Shown here: piece by piece, positions 44,061 through 51,747 of the stretch
Layout of the letters: each line of letters opens with the position of its first letter
Numbering within the stretch: position 1 is the first letter of the stretch
DNA from: VRUE01 sp963732225
GTDB taxonomy: Bacteria > Actinomycetota > Thermoleophilia > Solirubrobacterales > 70-9
DNA length: 64,000 nt
Assembly (NCBI GenBank): GCA_963732225.1
Contig: CAVSYR010000002.1
Span: 682,001 to 746,000 of the forward strand
Direction: 5' to 3'
Translations under genes and position numbers: made by a program
The notes under the pieces: model-generated
The model's input: only the letters and a program-made list of their open reading frames with translations
What the model was told of the DNA's origin: nothing
Database searches by the model: none

Positions 44061-44780
44061 GTGCCCGACTCCTTGGCGATAATTGTCGCCGCCCACAACG
44101 AGGCCGACCGGATCGGCGAGACGGTCAAGGCCCTGCGCCAAGCGCTGCCGTCCGCGGTCATCTGGGTCGCCGACGACGCCTCCAGCGACGGCACCGCGGA
44201 GGTGGCGATGAGCGCCGGCGCTCGGGTCGTCAGCCGTGGCAAGCCGCACGGCAAGGGCGGCAACGTCAGCGCCGCGGCCGCTGCGGTGTTGAGCGAAGGC
44301 GAGCCGCCGGCACTGGTCCTGCTCTGCGACGGCGACCTCGGCGGCTCGGCCGCGCGGCTCGGCCCATTGGTCGAGGCGGTCGAGATGGGGGAGTGCGACG
44401 TCGCCGTCGCGGTCTTTGGCCGCCGGGTCGGTGGCGGATTTGGCCTGACCGTGGGGTTCGCTCACTGGGTGATCCTGCGACTTTGCGCCTTCAACGCCCG
44501 GGCGCCGATTTCCGGGCAGCGGGCGATCCGGGTCGAGGCCCTGCGGGCGGCGCTTCCGTTTGCCCACGGTTACGGGATGGAGGTTGGGATGACGGTGGAT
44601 GCGGTCCGTGCTGGTTATCGCATTGGCGAGTACGAGCTCGATCTCTTTCACCGTGCCACCGGCCGCACGCTCGGCGGCTTTGTACACCGAGGGCGTCAGC
44701 TGGCTGACATGGCCATCGCCGCCGTGCGGCGATGGCCATCCAGCAGTGGTCTCACCCGTTGGGGTCCGCGCCGAATTTAA
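44061..44780 (+). CDS. Glycosyltransferase family 2
   Basis: 239 aa. GT-A fold: IIVAAHNEADRIGETVKAL at the start, VADDASSDGT (first Asp pair) and LLCDGDLGG (DxD-like). A hydrophobic stretch near 130-150 may touch the membrane. It transfers a sugar from a nucleotide or lipid donor to an unknown acceptor. The last 29 bases overlap the convergent holin-like gene. Confidence 0.87.
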   Translation: MPDSLAIIVAAHNEADRIGETVKALRQALPSAVIWVADDASSDGTAEVAMSAGARVVSRGKPHGKGGNVSAAAAAVLSEGEPPALVLLCDGDLGGSAARLGPLVEAVEMGECDVAVAVFGRRVGGGFGLTVGFAHWVILRLCAFNARAPISGQRAIRVEALRAALPFAHGYGMEVGMTVDAVRAGYRIGEYELDLFHRATGRTLGGFVHRGRQLADMAIAAVRRWPSSSGLTRWGPRRI

Positions 44781-45069
44781 TGTTGATGTTGGCGGGCTTC
44801 CAAAGGATGTTGTGGGCGAAGAGACCGGCGACCGTGGCGGTGAATGCTTGCTGGAGAAAGCTGGTGAAGCTGCCGATGTCCGTCGCCAGCGCGGTGAAGA
44901 GAGTTCCAGCGATGGCGGCAAGGACCACCTGCACGATCCCCTTGATTGCCTCGGATTTCCAAGGCATTACTTTGTTGATCAAATAGCCCCCCAGTGGCAC
45001 GATGGAGCCAATGAGGAGAACCCAAAGCTGATTTTCACTAAACAGCAACTGCGTTGAAGTGTTGTTCAC
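44752..45069 (-). CDS. Holin-like small membrane protein
   Basis: 105 aa from GTG 45069, which has AAGGAGG six bases upstream. Two to three hydrophobic segments (LWVLLIGSIVPLGGYLI; IVQVVLAAIAGTLFTALA; FTATVAGLFAHNILW) and a polar tail recall holins of actinobacterial phages. The DNA is less GC-rich than its neighbours. No endolysin or other phage gene adjoins it, so a phage remnant or a domesticated membrane protein are both possible. Confidence 0.6.
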   Translation of the reverse strand: MNNTSTQLLFSENQLWVLLIGSIVPLGGYLINKVMPWKSEAIKGIVQVVLAAIAGTLFTALATDIGSFTSFLQQAFTATVAGLFAHNILWKPANINIKFGADPNG

Positions 45070-45145
45070 TGTACGCCTCCTTGTCACCCCGATCTTGTGC
45101 ATTTGTTCAGGGCCATGCAACAAAGAAGCTAAATAGGTCAGCCAT

Positions 45146-45165
45146 TTTGCGGTGAAAACCGCAAA
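45146..45165. terminator. Stem-loop between the amidase and holin-like genes
   Basis: TTTGCGGT and ACCGCAAA pair perfectly around a GAAA loop, 30 bases after the amidase stop on the minus strand. There is no U-run, so it is at best an unusual terminator. A role in mRNA stability is equally possible. Confidence 0.4.
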
Positions 45166-45195
45166 GGCGCCTGTGGTTTGACTTTGTTGGCGTCC

Positions 45196-46596
45196 TTACT
45201 GAGGGCGCGGCCAGCCGCCCTGAGCGCGCTCGACCTGACCGGCCAGGGAGAGCAGCGTCGCCTCGTCGTTTTCGCGGCCAAGCAGTTGGGCGCCGATCGG
45301 AAGTCCCTTGGAAGTGAACCCGGCCGGCACGCTGATTCCCGGCCAGCCGACGACGTTCCAGGCGAAGGCGAAGGGGCAGGTGGCGCTGGCCGTGTTGCCG
45401 GTCTTCCAGTAACCCTCGCCCTCGAGCGCACCGATGCGCGGGGGTGGCTTCGCTGTGGTCGGGGTGAGGACGACGTCGCAGCGCTCGAAGACGCGGCCGA
45501 TCCGGCGCCGCAGCCTGGGCTCGGCGGCGCGGGCGATGCGCAGCGGCGCGCCCTGTAGGGCCTTGCCGATGCGGGCGGCGGCGCGGGTGCGTGGCTCCAG
45601 ATTGGAGCGGTCTTCGCCATGGGCGCAGAGCCATTCCTCGACGGCTGCCTCGCCGCGGGCGACGATCGTCGGGCCGACCAGGCCGTAGTCCGGATCGACG
45701 CGGACGATCTCGTGACCGAGTTCGCTGAGCTGCTCGGCAAAAGACTCGATCGCCGCCCGGTGCTCGGGGTTGACCTTGGTGGGGACGCCGAAGGGGGTGG
45801 CGAAGGAGATCGCCACCCGCAGGCTGCCGGGCTCGCGCGCCGCCGCGTCCGAGAAGGATTCGCTCGGCGCCGGAGGGCGGTGCAGGTCAGCCGGGACGTT
45901 GCCGTGGACTGCGTCGAGCAGCAGCGCCGCGTCGGCCGTGCTGCGCGCCAGCGGCCCGTAACAGCTGAGCCCGTTGAAGGCCTCGGGGTCGGGCCAGGTC
46001 GAGACGCGCCCGCGCTGCGGCTTCAGCCCGACGAGCCCGGTCCAAGCGGCGGGGATGCGGATCGAGCCAGCGCCGTCGGAGCCGATCGCCGCCGGGACCA
46101 CGCCCGCCGCCACGGCCGCGGCAGCACCCCCGCTGGAGCCGCCCGGAGTGTGGTCGGTGTTCCAGGGATTGCGGGTGGCGCCGTGCAGCGGTGTCTCGGT
46201 GAAGTGCCAGAGTCCGACCTCCGGCGCGTGGGTCTTGCCGATCGGGATCGCGCCCGCCTCGCGCAGGCGCCGCACCATCTCGGCGTCGCGCACGGCCGGC
46301 CTGCCGCCGCCGCAGCCGAAGGGACTGGTGTGTCCGGCAAGGTGGACGTCGTCCTTGATTGCGATCGGGACCCCGAGCAGCGGCGCACTGTCTTCCTCGC
46401 CGAGCCGGCGATCGGCCTCATCGGCAGCGGCCAGCGCTTCCTCAGCGCAGATGACGCGAAACGCGTTCAGCCGCTCCTGGCTTGCCTCGGCCTGCTCGAG
46501 CGCCAGCTCGACCAGCTCGCGCGATGTGGTCTCCCCGGACCGCAGCAGCAGCACCTGCTCCTGCAGTCCGGCGGGTGAAGTCGTTGTTGTCGCCAT
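45196..46596 (-). CDS. Amidase (amidase signature family)
   Basis: 466 aa from ATG 46596, preceded by GGGAGGC. Ser-cis-Ser-Lys triad: K81 (IAIKDD), S154 (GGSSGG) and S178 (GAGSIRIP). Hydrolyses amide bonds of unknown small substrates and is not obviously GatA, since gatB and gatC are missing. It is divergent from a TetR gene, and a perfect 16-bp palindrome between them suggests control by that regulator. Confidence 0.92.
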   Translation of the reverse strand: MATTTTSPAGLQEQVLLLRSGETTSRELVELALEQAEASQERLNAFRVICAEEALAAADEADRRLGEEDSAPLLGVPIAIKDDVHLAGHTSPFGCGGGRPAVRDAEMVRRLREAGAIPIGKTHAPEVGLWHFTETPLHGATRNPWNTDHTPGGSSGGAAAAVAAGVVPAAIGSDGAGSIRIPAAWTGLVGLKPQRGRVSTWPDPEAFNGLSCYGPLARSTADAALLLDAVHGNVPADLHRPPAPSESFSDAAAREPGSLRVAISFATPFGVPTKVNPEHRAAIESFAEQLSELGHEIVRVDPDYGLVGPTIVARGEAAVEEWLCAHGEDRSNLEPRTRAAARIGKALQGAPLRIARAAEPRLRRRIGRVFERCDVVLTPTTAKPPPRIGALEGEGYWKTGNTASATCPFAFAWNVVGWPGISVPAGFTSKGLPIGAQLLGRENDEATLLSLAGQVERAQGGWPRPQ

Positions 46597-46623
46597 TCCT
46601 TGCCTCCCTCGCTGCCGCCAGTT

Positions 46624-46639
46624 GTTCGTTCGAACGAAC
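46624..46639. promoter_or_regulatory. TetR-type operator palindrome
   Basis: GTTCGTTCGAACGAAC is a perfect 16-bp palindrome 27 bases before the amidase start and 29 bases before the TetR start. It overlaps a TATCGT -10-like hexamer on the amidase strand (46643-46638). It is placed to repress the amidase and also its own gene. Confidence 0.7.
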
Positions 46640-46654
46640 GATAGGCCAAAACGG

Positions 46655-46660
46655 TAGGCT
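46655..46660 (+). promoter_or_regulatory. -10 hexamer for the TetR gene
   Basis: TAGGCT is eight bases before TTG 46669. No ribosome site is present, and the operator palindrome covers the -35 area. Confidence 0.4.
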
Positions 46661-46668
46661 GGCGCTTC

Positions 46669-47238
46669 TTGGCCACCGTCGCGTCCTCCGATACTCGTGA
46701 GCGAATTCTCCGTGCCACGGTCGAGTTGATCGGTGGCGAGGGAGTGCCCGCCGTCACCAATCGTCGTGTGGCCGGCGCCGCCGGCGTCGCCCTCGGTTCG
46801 CTCACCTACCACTTCCCCAGCCAGGTGGATCTGCTGCGCGAGAGCCTGCTGCTCTTCGTCGGCGAGGAGGTCGCCCGCCAGGAGGAGATCGCGGCGGAGC
46901 TGCGCCGGCGCGCACCGAGCGTCGAGCAGATCGCGGCCGAAGTGCAGCGGGTGGTCGAGGAGTCGAGCAACCGAATGCAGGAGCTGGCCGAGATCGAGCT
47001 GCACCTGCAGGCGGCCCGCGACCCCGCCCTGCGCGAGGCTTCGCTGCGTTGTTTCGAGGCTTACGAAGGCGTGGCTGCCGCGGCGCTGGAGATGCTCGAG
47101 GTGCCCGAGCCGGAGCGCCACGCGCGCACGATCGTGGCGCTTATGTACGGGATGGGGCTGCGCCGGTTGGCGACGGGGGAGGACGCTTCCGGTGTCGCCG
47201 CAAGCCTGCTCACGATCATCCGCGGAGTCACTCCCTGA
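46669..47238 (+). CDS. TetR family transcriptional regulator
   Basis: 189 aa. N-terminal HTH: TRERILRATVELIGGEGVPA, then VTNRRVAGAAGVALGSLTYHF with the usual YHF end. The C-terminal ligand domain is helical. TTG 46669 is the best start. Likely regulator of the divergent amidase. Its stop overlaps the presumed glpK start (CTGA), so glpK may be under the same control. Confidence 0.9.
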   Translation: MATVASSDTRERILRATVELIGGEGVPAVTNRRVAGAAGVALGSLTYHFPSQVDLLRESLLLFVGEEVARQEEIAAELRRRAPSVEQIAAEVQRVVEESSNRMQELAEIELHLQAARDPALREASLRCFEAYEGVAAAALEMLEVPEPERHARTIVALMYGMGLRRLATGEDASGVAASLLTIIRGVTP

Positions 47239-48707
47239 TCCTGGCGATCGACCAGGGGACGACGGGGACGACCTGCCTCGTCTTCGACTCTGAGGGACGG
47301 ATTGCCGGTCGTGCCTACTCGGAGTTCGAGCAGCACTTCCCGCGACCCGGTTGGGTCGAGCACGACGCCGCCGAAATCTGGCAGGTGAGTCGCCGCGTCG
47401 CGGTCGAGGCGATCGTCGACGCCGGCATCCAGGGGGCGGAACTCGACGCGATCGGGATCACCAACCAGCGCGAGACCGTGGTCGCCTGGGACCAGGCGAG
47501 CGGCGAGCCGATCCACCGAGCGCTGGTCTGGCAGGACCGGCGCACGGCCGAGCGCTGCGGCGAGCTGCGCGCCGCCGGTCACGAAGAGCTCGTGCGCGAG
47601 CGCACCGGCCTGGTCATCGACCCTTACTTCTCGGCGACCAAGATCGAGTGGTTGTTGCGCAACGCCGTGGGGGCGGAGCGGGCGGTCTTCGGCACGATCG
47701 ACTCCTGGTTGCTGTTCAAGCTCACCGGCCGCCACGCGACCGACCACACGAATGCCTCGCGGACGATGCTCTTCGACATCCGCCGCCGCGCCTGGGACGT
47801 GGAGCTCTGCGACCTGCTCGGCATCGACCCGGCGAGCCTTCCCGAGGCACTGCCCTCGGCCCACGTTTACGGCACCACCAGCGAGTTCGGCGGCGAGGTG
47901 CCGGTGGCGGGGATCGGCGGCGATCAGCAGGCGGCCCTCTTCGGCCAGGCCTGCCACCGTCCCGGCAGCGCCAAGAACACCTACGGGACCGGCAGCTTCG
48001 TCCTGCTCAACACCGGGCCCAAGGCACCCGAGCCGGTGGAGGGCCTGCTGGCGACGGTTGCCTGCGGGACCGACGAGAGCCCGGCGTATGCACTCGAGGC
48101 CTCGATCTTCGTCACCGGCGCCGCCGTGCAGTGGCTGCGCGACGGCCTCGGCGTGATCGAGCGGGCGGCCGATAGCGAGGCGCTTGCCGCCTCGCTCGAC
48201 GGCAACGACGGCGTCTACTTCGTGCCGGCACTGACCGGGCTGGGCTCGCCGCACTGGGACCCCTACGCGCGCGGCACGATCGTCGGCCTCACCCGGGGCA
48301 GCGGCCGCGCCCACCTAGCCCGTGCCGCCCTCGAGGCGACCGCCTTTCAGACCGTCGACGCGGTGCGGGCGCAGGAGGCCGCGGCCGGCGAGCGGCTGGC
48401 GGTGCTCAAGGCCGACGGCGGCGCGGTCGCCAACCGCTGGCTGATGCAGTTCCAGGCCGACGTGCTCGGCTCTCCGGTGGTCGTCCCCGAGATCGCCGAG
48501 ACGACCGCGCTCGGCGCCGCCTACCTGGCGGGAATCGCGACCGGGCGCTGGAGCCTCGACCAGGTCAGTGAAATGTGGCGCGAGGCGGCCAGCTACGAGC
48601 CGGCGATGGGTGAGGACGAGCGCGGGACGCTGCTCTCCGAGTGGCACCGGGCGCTCGATCGCGCCAAGGGCTGGGCCACGCCGAGCGCCGACAAAGAGGA
48701 GCCGTAA
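47235..48707 (+). CDS. glpK: Glycerol kinase (apparent CTG start)
   Basis: 490 aa when read from CTG 47235. ATP-dependent phosphorylation of glycerol. The protein must begin near ILAIDQGTTGTTCLVFD, the universal N-terminus. No ATG, GTG or TTG occurs in frame between 47049 and this point. CTG 47235 overlaps the TetR stop, and GGAG (47224-47227) is seven bases upstream. FGGY-kinase motifs (GITNQRETVV, GGDQQAALFGQ, NTYGTGSFVLLNTG) are intact. The next gene is a phospholipid acyltransferase, which fits glycerol-3-phosphate use. Confidence 0.93.
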   Translation: MILAIDQGTTGTTCLVFDSEGRIAGRAYSEFEQHFPRPGWVEHDAAEIWQVSRRVAVEAIVDAGIQGAELDAIGITNQRETVVAWDQASGEPIHRALVWQDRRTAERCGELRAAGHEELVRERTGLVIDPYFSATKIEWLLRNAVGAERAVFGTIDSWLLFKLTGRHATDHTNASRTMLFDIRRRAWDVELCDLLGIDPASLPEALPSAHVYGTTSEFGGEVPVAGIGGDQQAALFGQACHRPGSAKNTYGTGSFVLLNTGPKAPEPVEGLLATVACGTDESPAYALEASIFVTGAAVQWLRDGLGVIERAADSEALAASLDGNDGVYFVPALTGLGSPHWDPYARGTIVGLTRGSGRAHLARAALEATAFQTVDAVRAQEAAAGERLAVLKADGGAVANRWLMQFQADVLGSPVVVPEIAETTALGAAYLAGIATGRWSLDQVSEMWREAASYEPAMGEDERGTLLSEWHRALDRAKGWATPSADKEEP

Positions 48708-48762
48708 CCCTCGCCTTGGGCGGGGGTACCGCGTAGCGACGGCCTGCGGCCGTCGCGCGCCC

Positions 48763-49470
48763 ATGGCAGACATGAAGCCACAGATCTACAAGGACGACCG
48801 CCCGGCGGAGTACTTCGACCAGTTCCACGCCTCGGCCCGCAAGGGGGTCGGCTGGACCTACACCTTCGTCCGCCTCATCCTCTCGCTGCCGACGCTGCTG
48901 ATCTACCGGGTGCGGGCGATCGGGGTCGAGAACGTGCCGAAGAAAGGCGCGCTGATCCTCGCCCCCAACCACTTCAGCCAGATGGACCACTTCTTCATCG
49001 GCCTTTACCTGCGCCGCAAGGTGCGCTTCATGGCCAAGTCGCAGATGTTCGGTCCGCCCGTGCTCACCTACGTCTACAAGCACGGCGGCGTCTTCCCGGT
49101 GCGCCGCGGCCACCACGACGAAGAGGCGATCAAGACCGCCGCCACGATCCTCGAGCAGGGCGAGATGCTGCTCGTCTACGCCGAGGGCGGGCGCTCGCGC
49201 AGCGGCAAGCTGAAAGAGGTCAAGCCGGGGATCGGCCGCATCGCGCTCGAATCTGGCGCGCCCGTGGTTCCGGTCGCGATTCAGGGTTCCGAGAGGGTTC
49301 GCCGCTGGAAGCACCTCAGCTTCCCGAAGGTGACCGTGCAATTCGGCGAGCCGCTGCACTTCCCGACTGAGGGCGCGCCGAGCCGCGAGCGCCAGCTCGA
49401 GGCGGCGCAGCAGATCTTCGCCCCGGTGCGGGGGATGTACGACGAGCTAACTACTCGTAGCGAGCGCTGA
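48763..49470 (+). CDS. 1-acyl-glycerol-3-phosphate acyltransferase (PlsC family)
   Basis: 235 aa. Acylates lysophosphatidate at the membrane. The HX4D motif is in APNHFSQMDHF, and a second block is YAEGGRSRSGKL, replacing the usual PEGTRS, so the exact acceptor is open. One hydrophobic segment (about 33-48). It follows glpK by 55 bases. The final 20 bases overlap the convergent lactonase gene. Confidence 0.9.
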   Translation: MADMKPQIYKDDRPAEYFDQFHASARKGVGWTYTFVRLILSLPTLLIYRVRAIGVENVPKKGALILAPNHFSQMDHFFIGLYLRRKVRFMAKSQMFGPPVLTYVYKHGGVFPVRRGHHDEEAIKTAATILEQGEMLLVYAEGGRSRSGKLKEVKPGIGRIALESGAPVVPVAIQGSERVRRWKHLSFPKVTVQFGEPLHFPTEGAPSRERQLEAAQQIFAPVRGMYDELTTRSER

Positions 49471-50362
49471 GCCCGGCGTAGAACTCCGGGTCGTGGCCCG
49501 GGGTGACGATCGCGTCGGGGTACTCGCGCTTGAACAGCTTCAGCTCCTGCAGCGAGCGGCGGTAGTTGTGCTCGTCGAAGGGGCGCGGCGCCAATGGCGC
49601 GTCGCCATCGAGCTGGGCCTGCATGTAGGTGGCGTCGCCGCCGATCACGAAGTCGCGCTTGCCGAGGTGGGCGATCACCGACATATGGCCGGCGCTGTGG
49701 CCCGGCGTGTAGGCGAGCCGCAGCGAGCCGTCGCCGAAGAGGTCGAAGCACCGGCCGAAGGTGGCGTAGGAGTCGATGCCGGCGCGGTCGAAGTCGACCG
49801 TGCGGTAGTCGAAGGCGTAGTCGTAGTGGCTGTGCCGGTAACCATTGAGCAACGGCCGCGGGCCGGTTGCGGCGGCGTGCCACTCCTTCTCGCTGACGAT
49901 GAAGGTCGAGTTGGGGAACTCAGAGATCGCCGAGGTGTGGTCGATGTGCATGTGGGTCATCACCACGATCGGGATCTCACCGGGGTCGAGGCCGAGCTTG
50001 CGCAGCTGCGCCGGGATGTCTTCACCGGGCTCGAGCGAGGGATTGCCGAAGCGGTTGCCGATGCCGCCGAAGTTCTCCTTGCCGTCAGTTGCGACCGAGG
50101 GGTGCAGGCCGGTGTCGACCAGGATCGCGCCGGCGCTGGGGTGGCGGATCAGAAAGGCTGGGCAGGGGACAGTGGCTGCCGGGTTGCCGCTGAGCAGAGC
50201 GCGCAACAGCTTCAGGGTCTCGAAGTGCCCGCCCGGTCGTTCCATCATCGTCGCCGGCCAGGTGACGTGACCGGCGACCATCGGTTCGACCGTGACGGTC
50301 GCGCCAGGGGTGCCGCCGGCCAAGGGCTCGTGCAGTGGTTTTGGCTCTACGCTGACCTTCAT
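49451..50362 (-). CDS. Metallo-beta-lactamase-fold hydrolase, lactonase-like
   Basis: 303 aa from ATG 50362. Di-zinc motif H137-x-H139-x-D141-H142 (THMHIDH), later His in TPGHSAGHMSV, Asp in GGDATYM and a final His in VTPGHDPEF. The arrangement is that of N-acyl-homoserine lactonases (AiiA/AttM type), but related enzymes cleave other lactones. TAACCT eight bases before the start suggests a leaderless mRNA. Confidence 0.85.
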   Translation of the reverse strand: MKVSVEPKPLHEPLAGGTPGATVTVEPMVAGHVTWPATMMERPGGHFETLKLLRALLSGNPAATVPCPAFLIRHPSAGAILVDTGLHPSVATDGKENFGGIGNRFGNPSLEPGEDIPAQLRKLGLDPGEIPIVVMTHMHIDHTSAISEFPNSTFIVSEKEWHAAATGPRPLLNGYRHSHYDYAFDYRTVDFDRAGIDSYATFGRCFDLFGDGSLRLAYTPGHSAGHMSVIAHLGKRDFVIGGDATYMQAQLDGDAPLAPRPFDEHNYRRSLQELKLFKREYPDAIVTPGHDPEFYAGLSARYE

Positions 50363-50370
50363 TGCCGCTG

Positions 50371-50376
50371 AGGTTA
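50371..50376 (-). promoter_or_regulatory. -10 hexamer for the lactonase-like gene
   Basis: TAACCT on the minus strand, eight bases before ATG 50362. Confidence 0.4.
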
Positions 50377-50393
50377 CGGTGAGCGCCCGTCTA

Positions 50394-50399
50394 TAGGCT
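50394..50399 (+). promoter_or_regulatory. -10 hexamer for the SDR gene
   Basis: TAGGCT on the plus strand, nine bases before ATG 50409. It is part of a 46-base divergent region with the lactonase promoter. Confidence 0.4.
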
Positions 50400-50408
50400 T
50401 GCGCGTCG

Positions 50409-51266
50409 ATGACTGAAAGCCCGCATTCGCGCATCTTCAGGGAGGGTTTGCTCGACGGCGAGGTCTGCGTGGTCTCCGGTGCGGGCAGCGGCCTTGGGCG
50501 CGAGACGGCGCTTGAGCTCGTCCGCCTCGGCGCGATCGTGGTCGGTTGCGGCCGGCGCGAGGAGCCGCTGGTGGAGACGGCCGAGCTGGCCGCCGGTCTG
50601 GCCGGAACCTTCACCCACACGGTGATGGACATCCGCGACGAGGAGGCAGTCGACCGCTTCTTCGACCGCGTGCTGGCCGATCACGGGCGGATCGACGTCC
50701 TCGTCAACAACGCCGGTGGCCAGTTCCTGGCGCCGGCGGAGTCGATCACGCCGAAAGGCTTTCGCACCGTGATCGAGCTCAACGTCGAGGGCACCTGGCT
50801 GATGACCCACGCGGCGGCGACCAAGGCCTTCATCCCGCAGGGCGGCGGCAAGGTGCTCAGCGTCACCCTCTCCCCCCACAACGGGATGCCGGGGATGGTG
50901 CACTCGGGTGCCGCCCGCGCCGCGGTCGAGAACATGATGCGGACGCTGGCGGTCGAGTGGGCCCGCTTCGGGATCAGGACCTGTGCCCTCGCTGCCGGCC
51001 AGTTCGCCACCGAGACGCTGCTGACCAAGTATCCGCAGGTAGTCGTCGACAACCTCGAGCGTTCGATCCCGATTGGCCGCGCCGGCCGGGCCGAGGAGAT
51101 GGCCTGGTTGGTCGCCTACCTCGCCTCGCCCGCCGGCGACTTCGTCTCCGGCACAACGATCACGATCGACGGCGCCCGCGACAACTGGGCCGGCCCCTGG
51201 CCACCCGCGGCGATCGCCAGCGAGAGCGGCGACCCCGTAGCCGAGGAGCGTCGGCCGAAGCCCTAG
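50409..51266 (+). CDS. SDR oxidoreductase, 2,4-dienoyl-CoA reductase-like
   Basis: 285 aa. Rossmann motif VVSGAGSGLGRETALEL and NNAGGQ are present. The classical YxxxK is absent; the region reads VHSGAARAAVENMMRTLAVEW, which aligns best with the HAGSAKAAVDAM block of dienoyl-CoA reductases, with Lys changed to Arg. Activity is therefore uncertain. Overlaps the convergent deazaflavin-type gene by four bases. Confidence 0.85.
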   Translation: MTESPHSRIFREGLLDGEVCVVSGAGSGLGRETALELVRLGAIVVGCGRREEPLVETAELAAGLAGTFTHTVMDIRDEEAVDRFFDRVLADHGRIDVLVNNAGGQFLAPAESITPKGFRTVIELNVEGTWLMTHAAATKAFIPQGGGKVLSVTLSPHNGMPGMVHSGAARAAVENMMRTLAVEWARFGIRTCALAAGQFATETLLTKYPQVVVDNLERSIPIGRAGRAEEMAWLVAYLASPAGDFVSGTTITIDGARDNWAGPWPPAAIASESGDPVAEERRPKP

Positions 51267-51667
51267 CTGCGCGGCTCGAGCACGACCAGCGGGATTTCGC
51301 GACCCTTGCTGCGGGCGGCGTAGTCCTCGTAGCCGTGGTAGGCCCTGACCGCCATCGCCCAGAGGCGCTCGCGCTCCTCCGGTTTGGCGACGCGAGCGTG
51401 GACCGGAAGCCGGTGCGAGGCGACCTGGACCGTGGTGTCCGGATTGGCCTTGAGGTTGTGGAACCAGGCGGGGTGTTTGGGGAAGCCGCCCTTGGAGGCG
51501 ACGATGACCAGGTCCTCGCCGTCCCTGAAGTAGAGCAGCGGCGAGGTGCGCTGGGTGCCGCTCTTCGCCCCCTTGTGGTCGAGCAGCAGCATCTTGCCGG
51601 GGACGCCCGGGATCTTGTGCCCGAGGCGCCCGCCGGTCGCTCTATAGAGCGCCGTATGGGCGCCCAT
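51263..51667 (-). CDS. Ddn-like nitroreductase/deazaflavin-dependent oxidoreductase
   Basis: 134 aa from ATG 51667. Family features: YRATGGRLGHKIPGVPGKML, LLYFRDGEDLVIVASKGG and HPAWFHNLKANPDT. These proteins form the F420-binding FDOR split barrel found mainly in actinobacteria. Family members usually have about 20 more N-terminal residues, and the frame does continue upstream (SEATGGRRTPRYLDVADRIW), but only to non-standard start codons. The true start is uncertain. Confidence 0.8.
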   Translation of the reverse strand: MGAHTALYRATGGRLGHKIPGVPGKMLLLDHKGAKSGTQRTSPLLYFRDGEDLVIVASKGGFPKHPAWFHNLKANPDTTVQVASHRLPVHARVAKPEERERLWAMAVRAYHGYEDYAARSKGREIPLVVLEPRS

Positions 51668-51747
51668 GAAGCGGCGGGTGGCAGGCCAAATCCTGTCCGC
51701 GACGTCTAGGTATCGCGGAGTGCGCCTGCCACCTGTCGCCTCGGAGC

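Noticed and set aside
46597..47121. N-terminal extension of the amidase frame to 47121
   Set aside because: It overlaps the TetR gene and the operator; ATG 46596 has a good ribosome site and the family N-terminus.
49594..49848. Arg-rich plus-strand frame inside the lactonase gene
   Set aside because: Composition artefact of the opposite strand.
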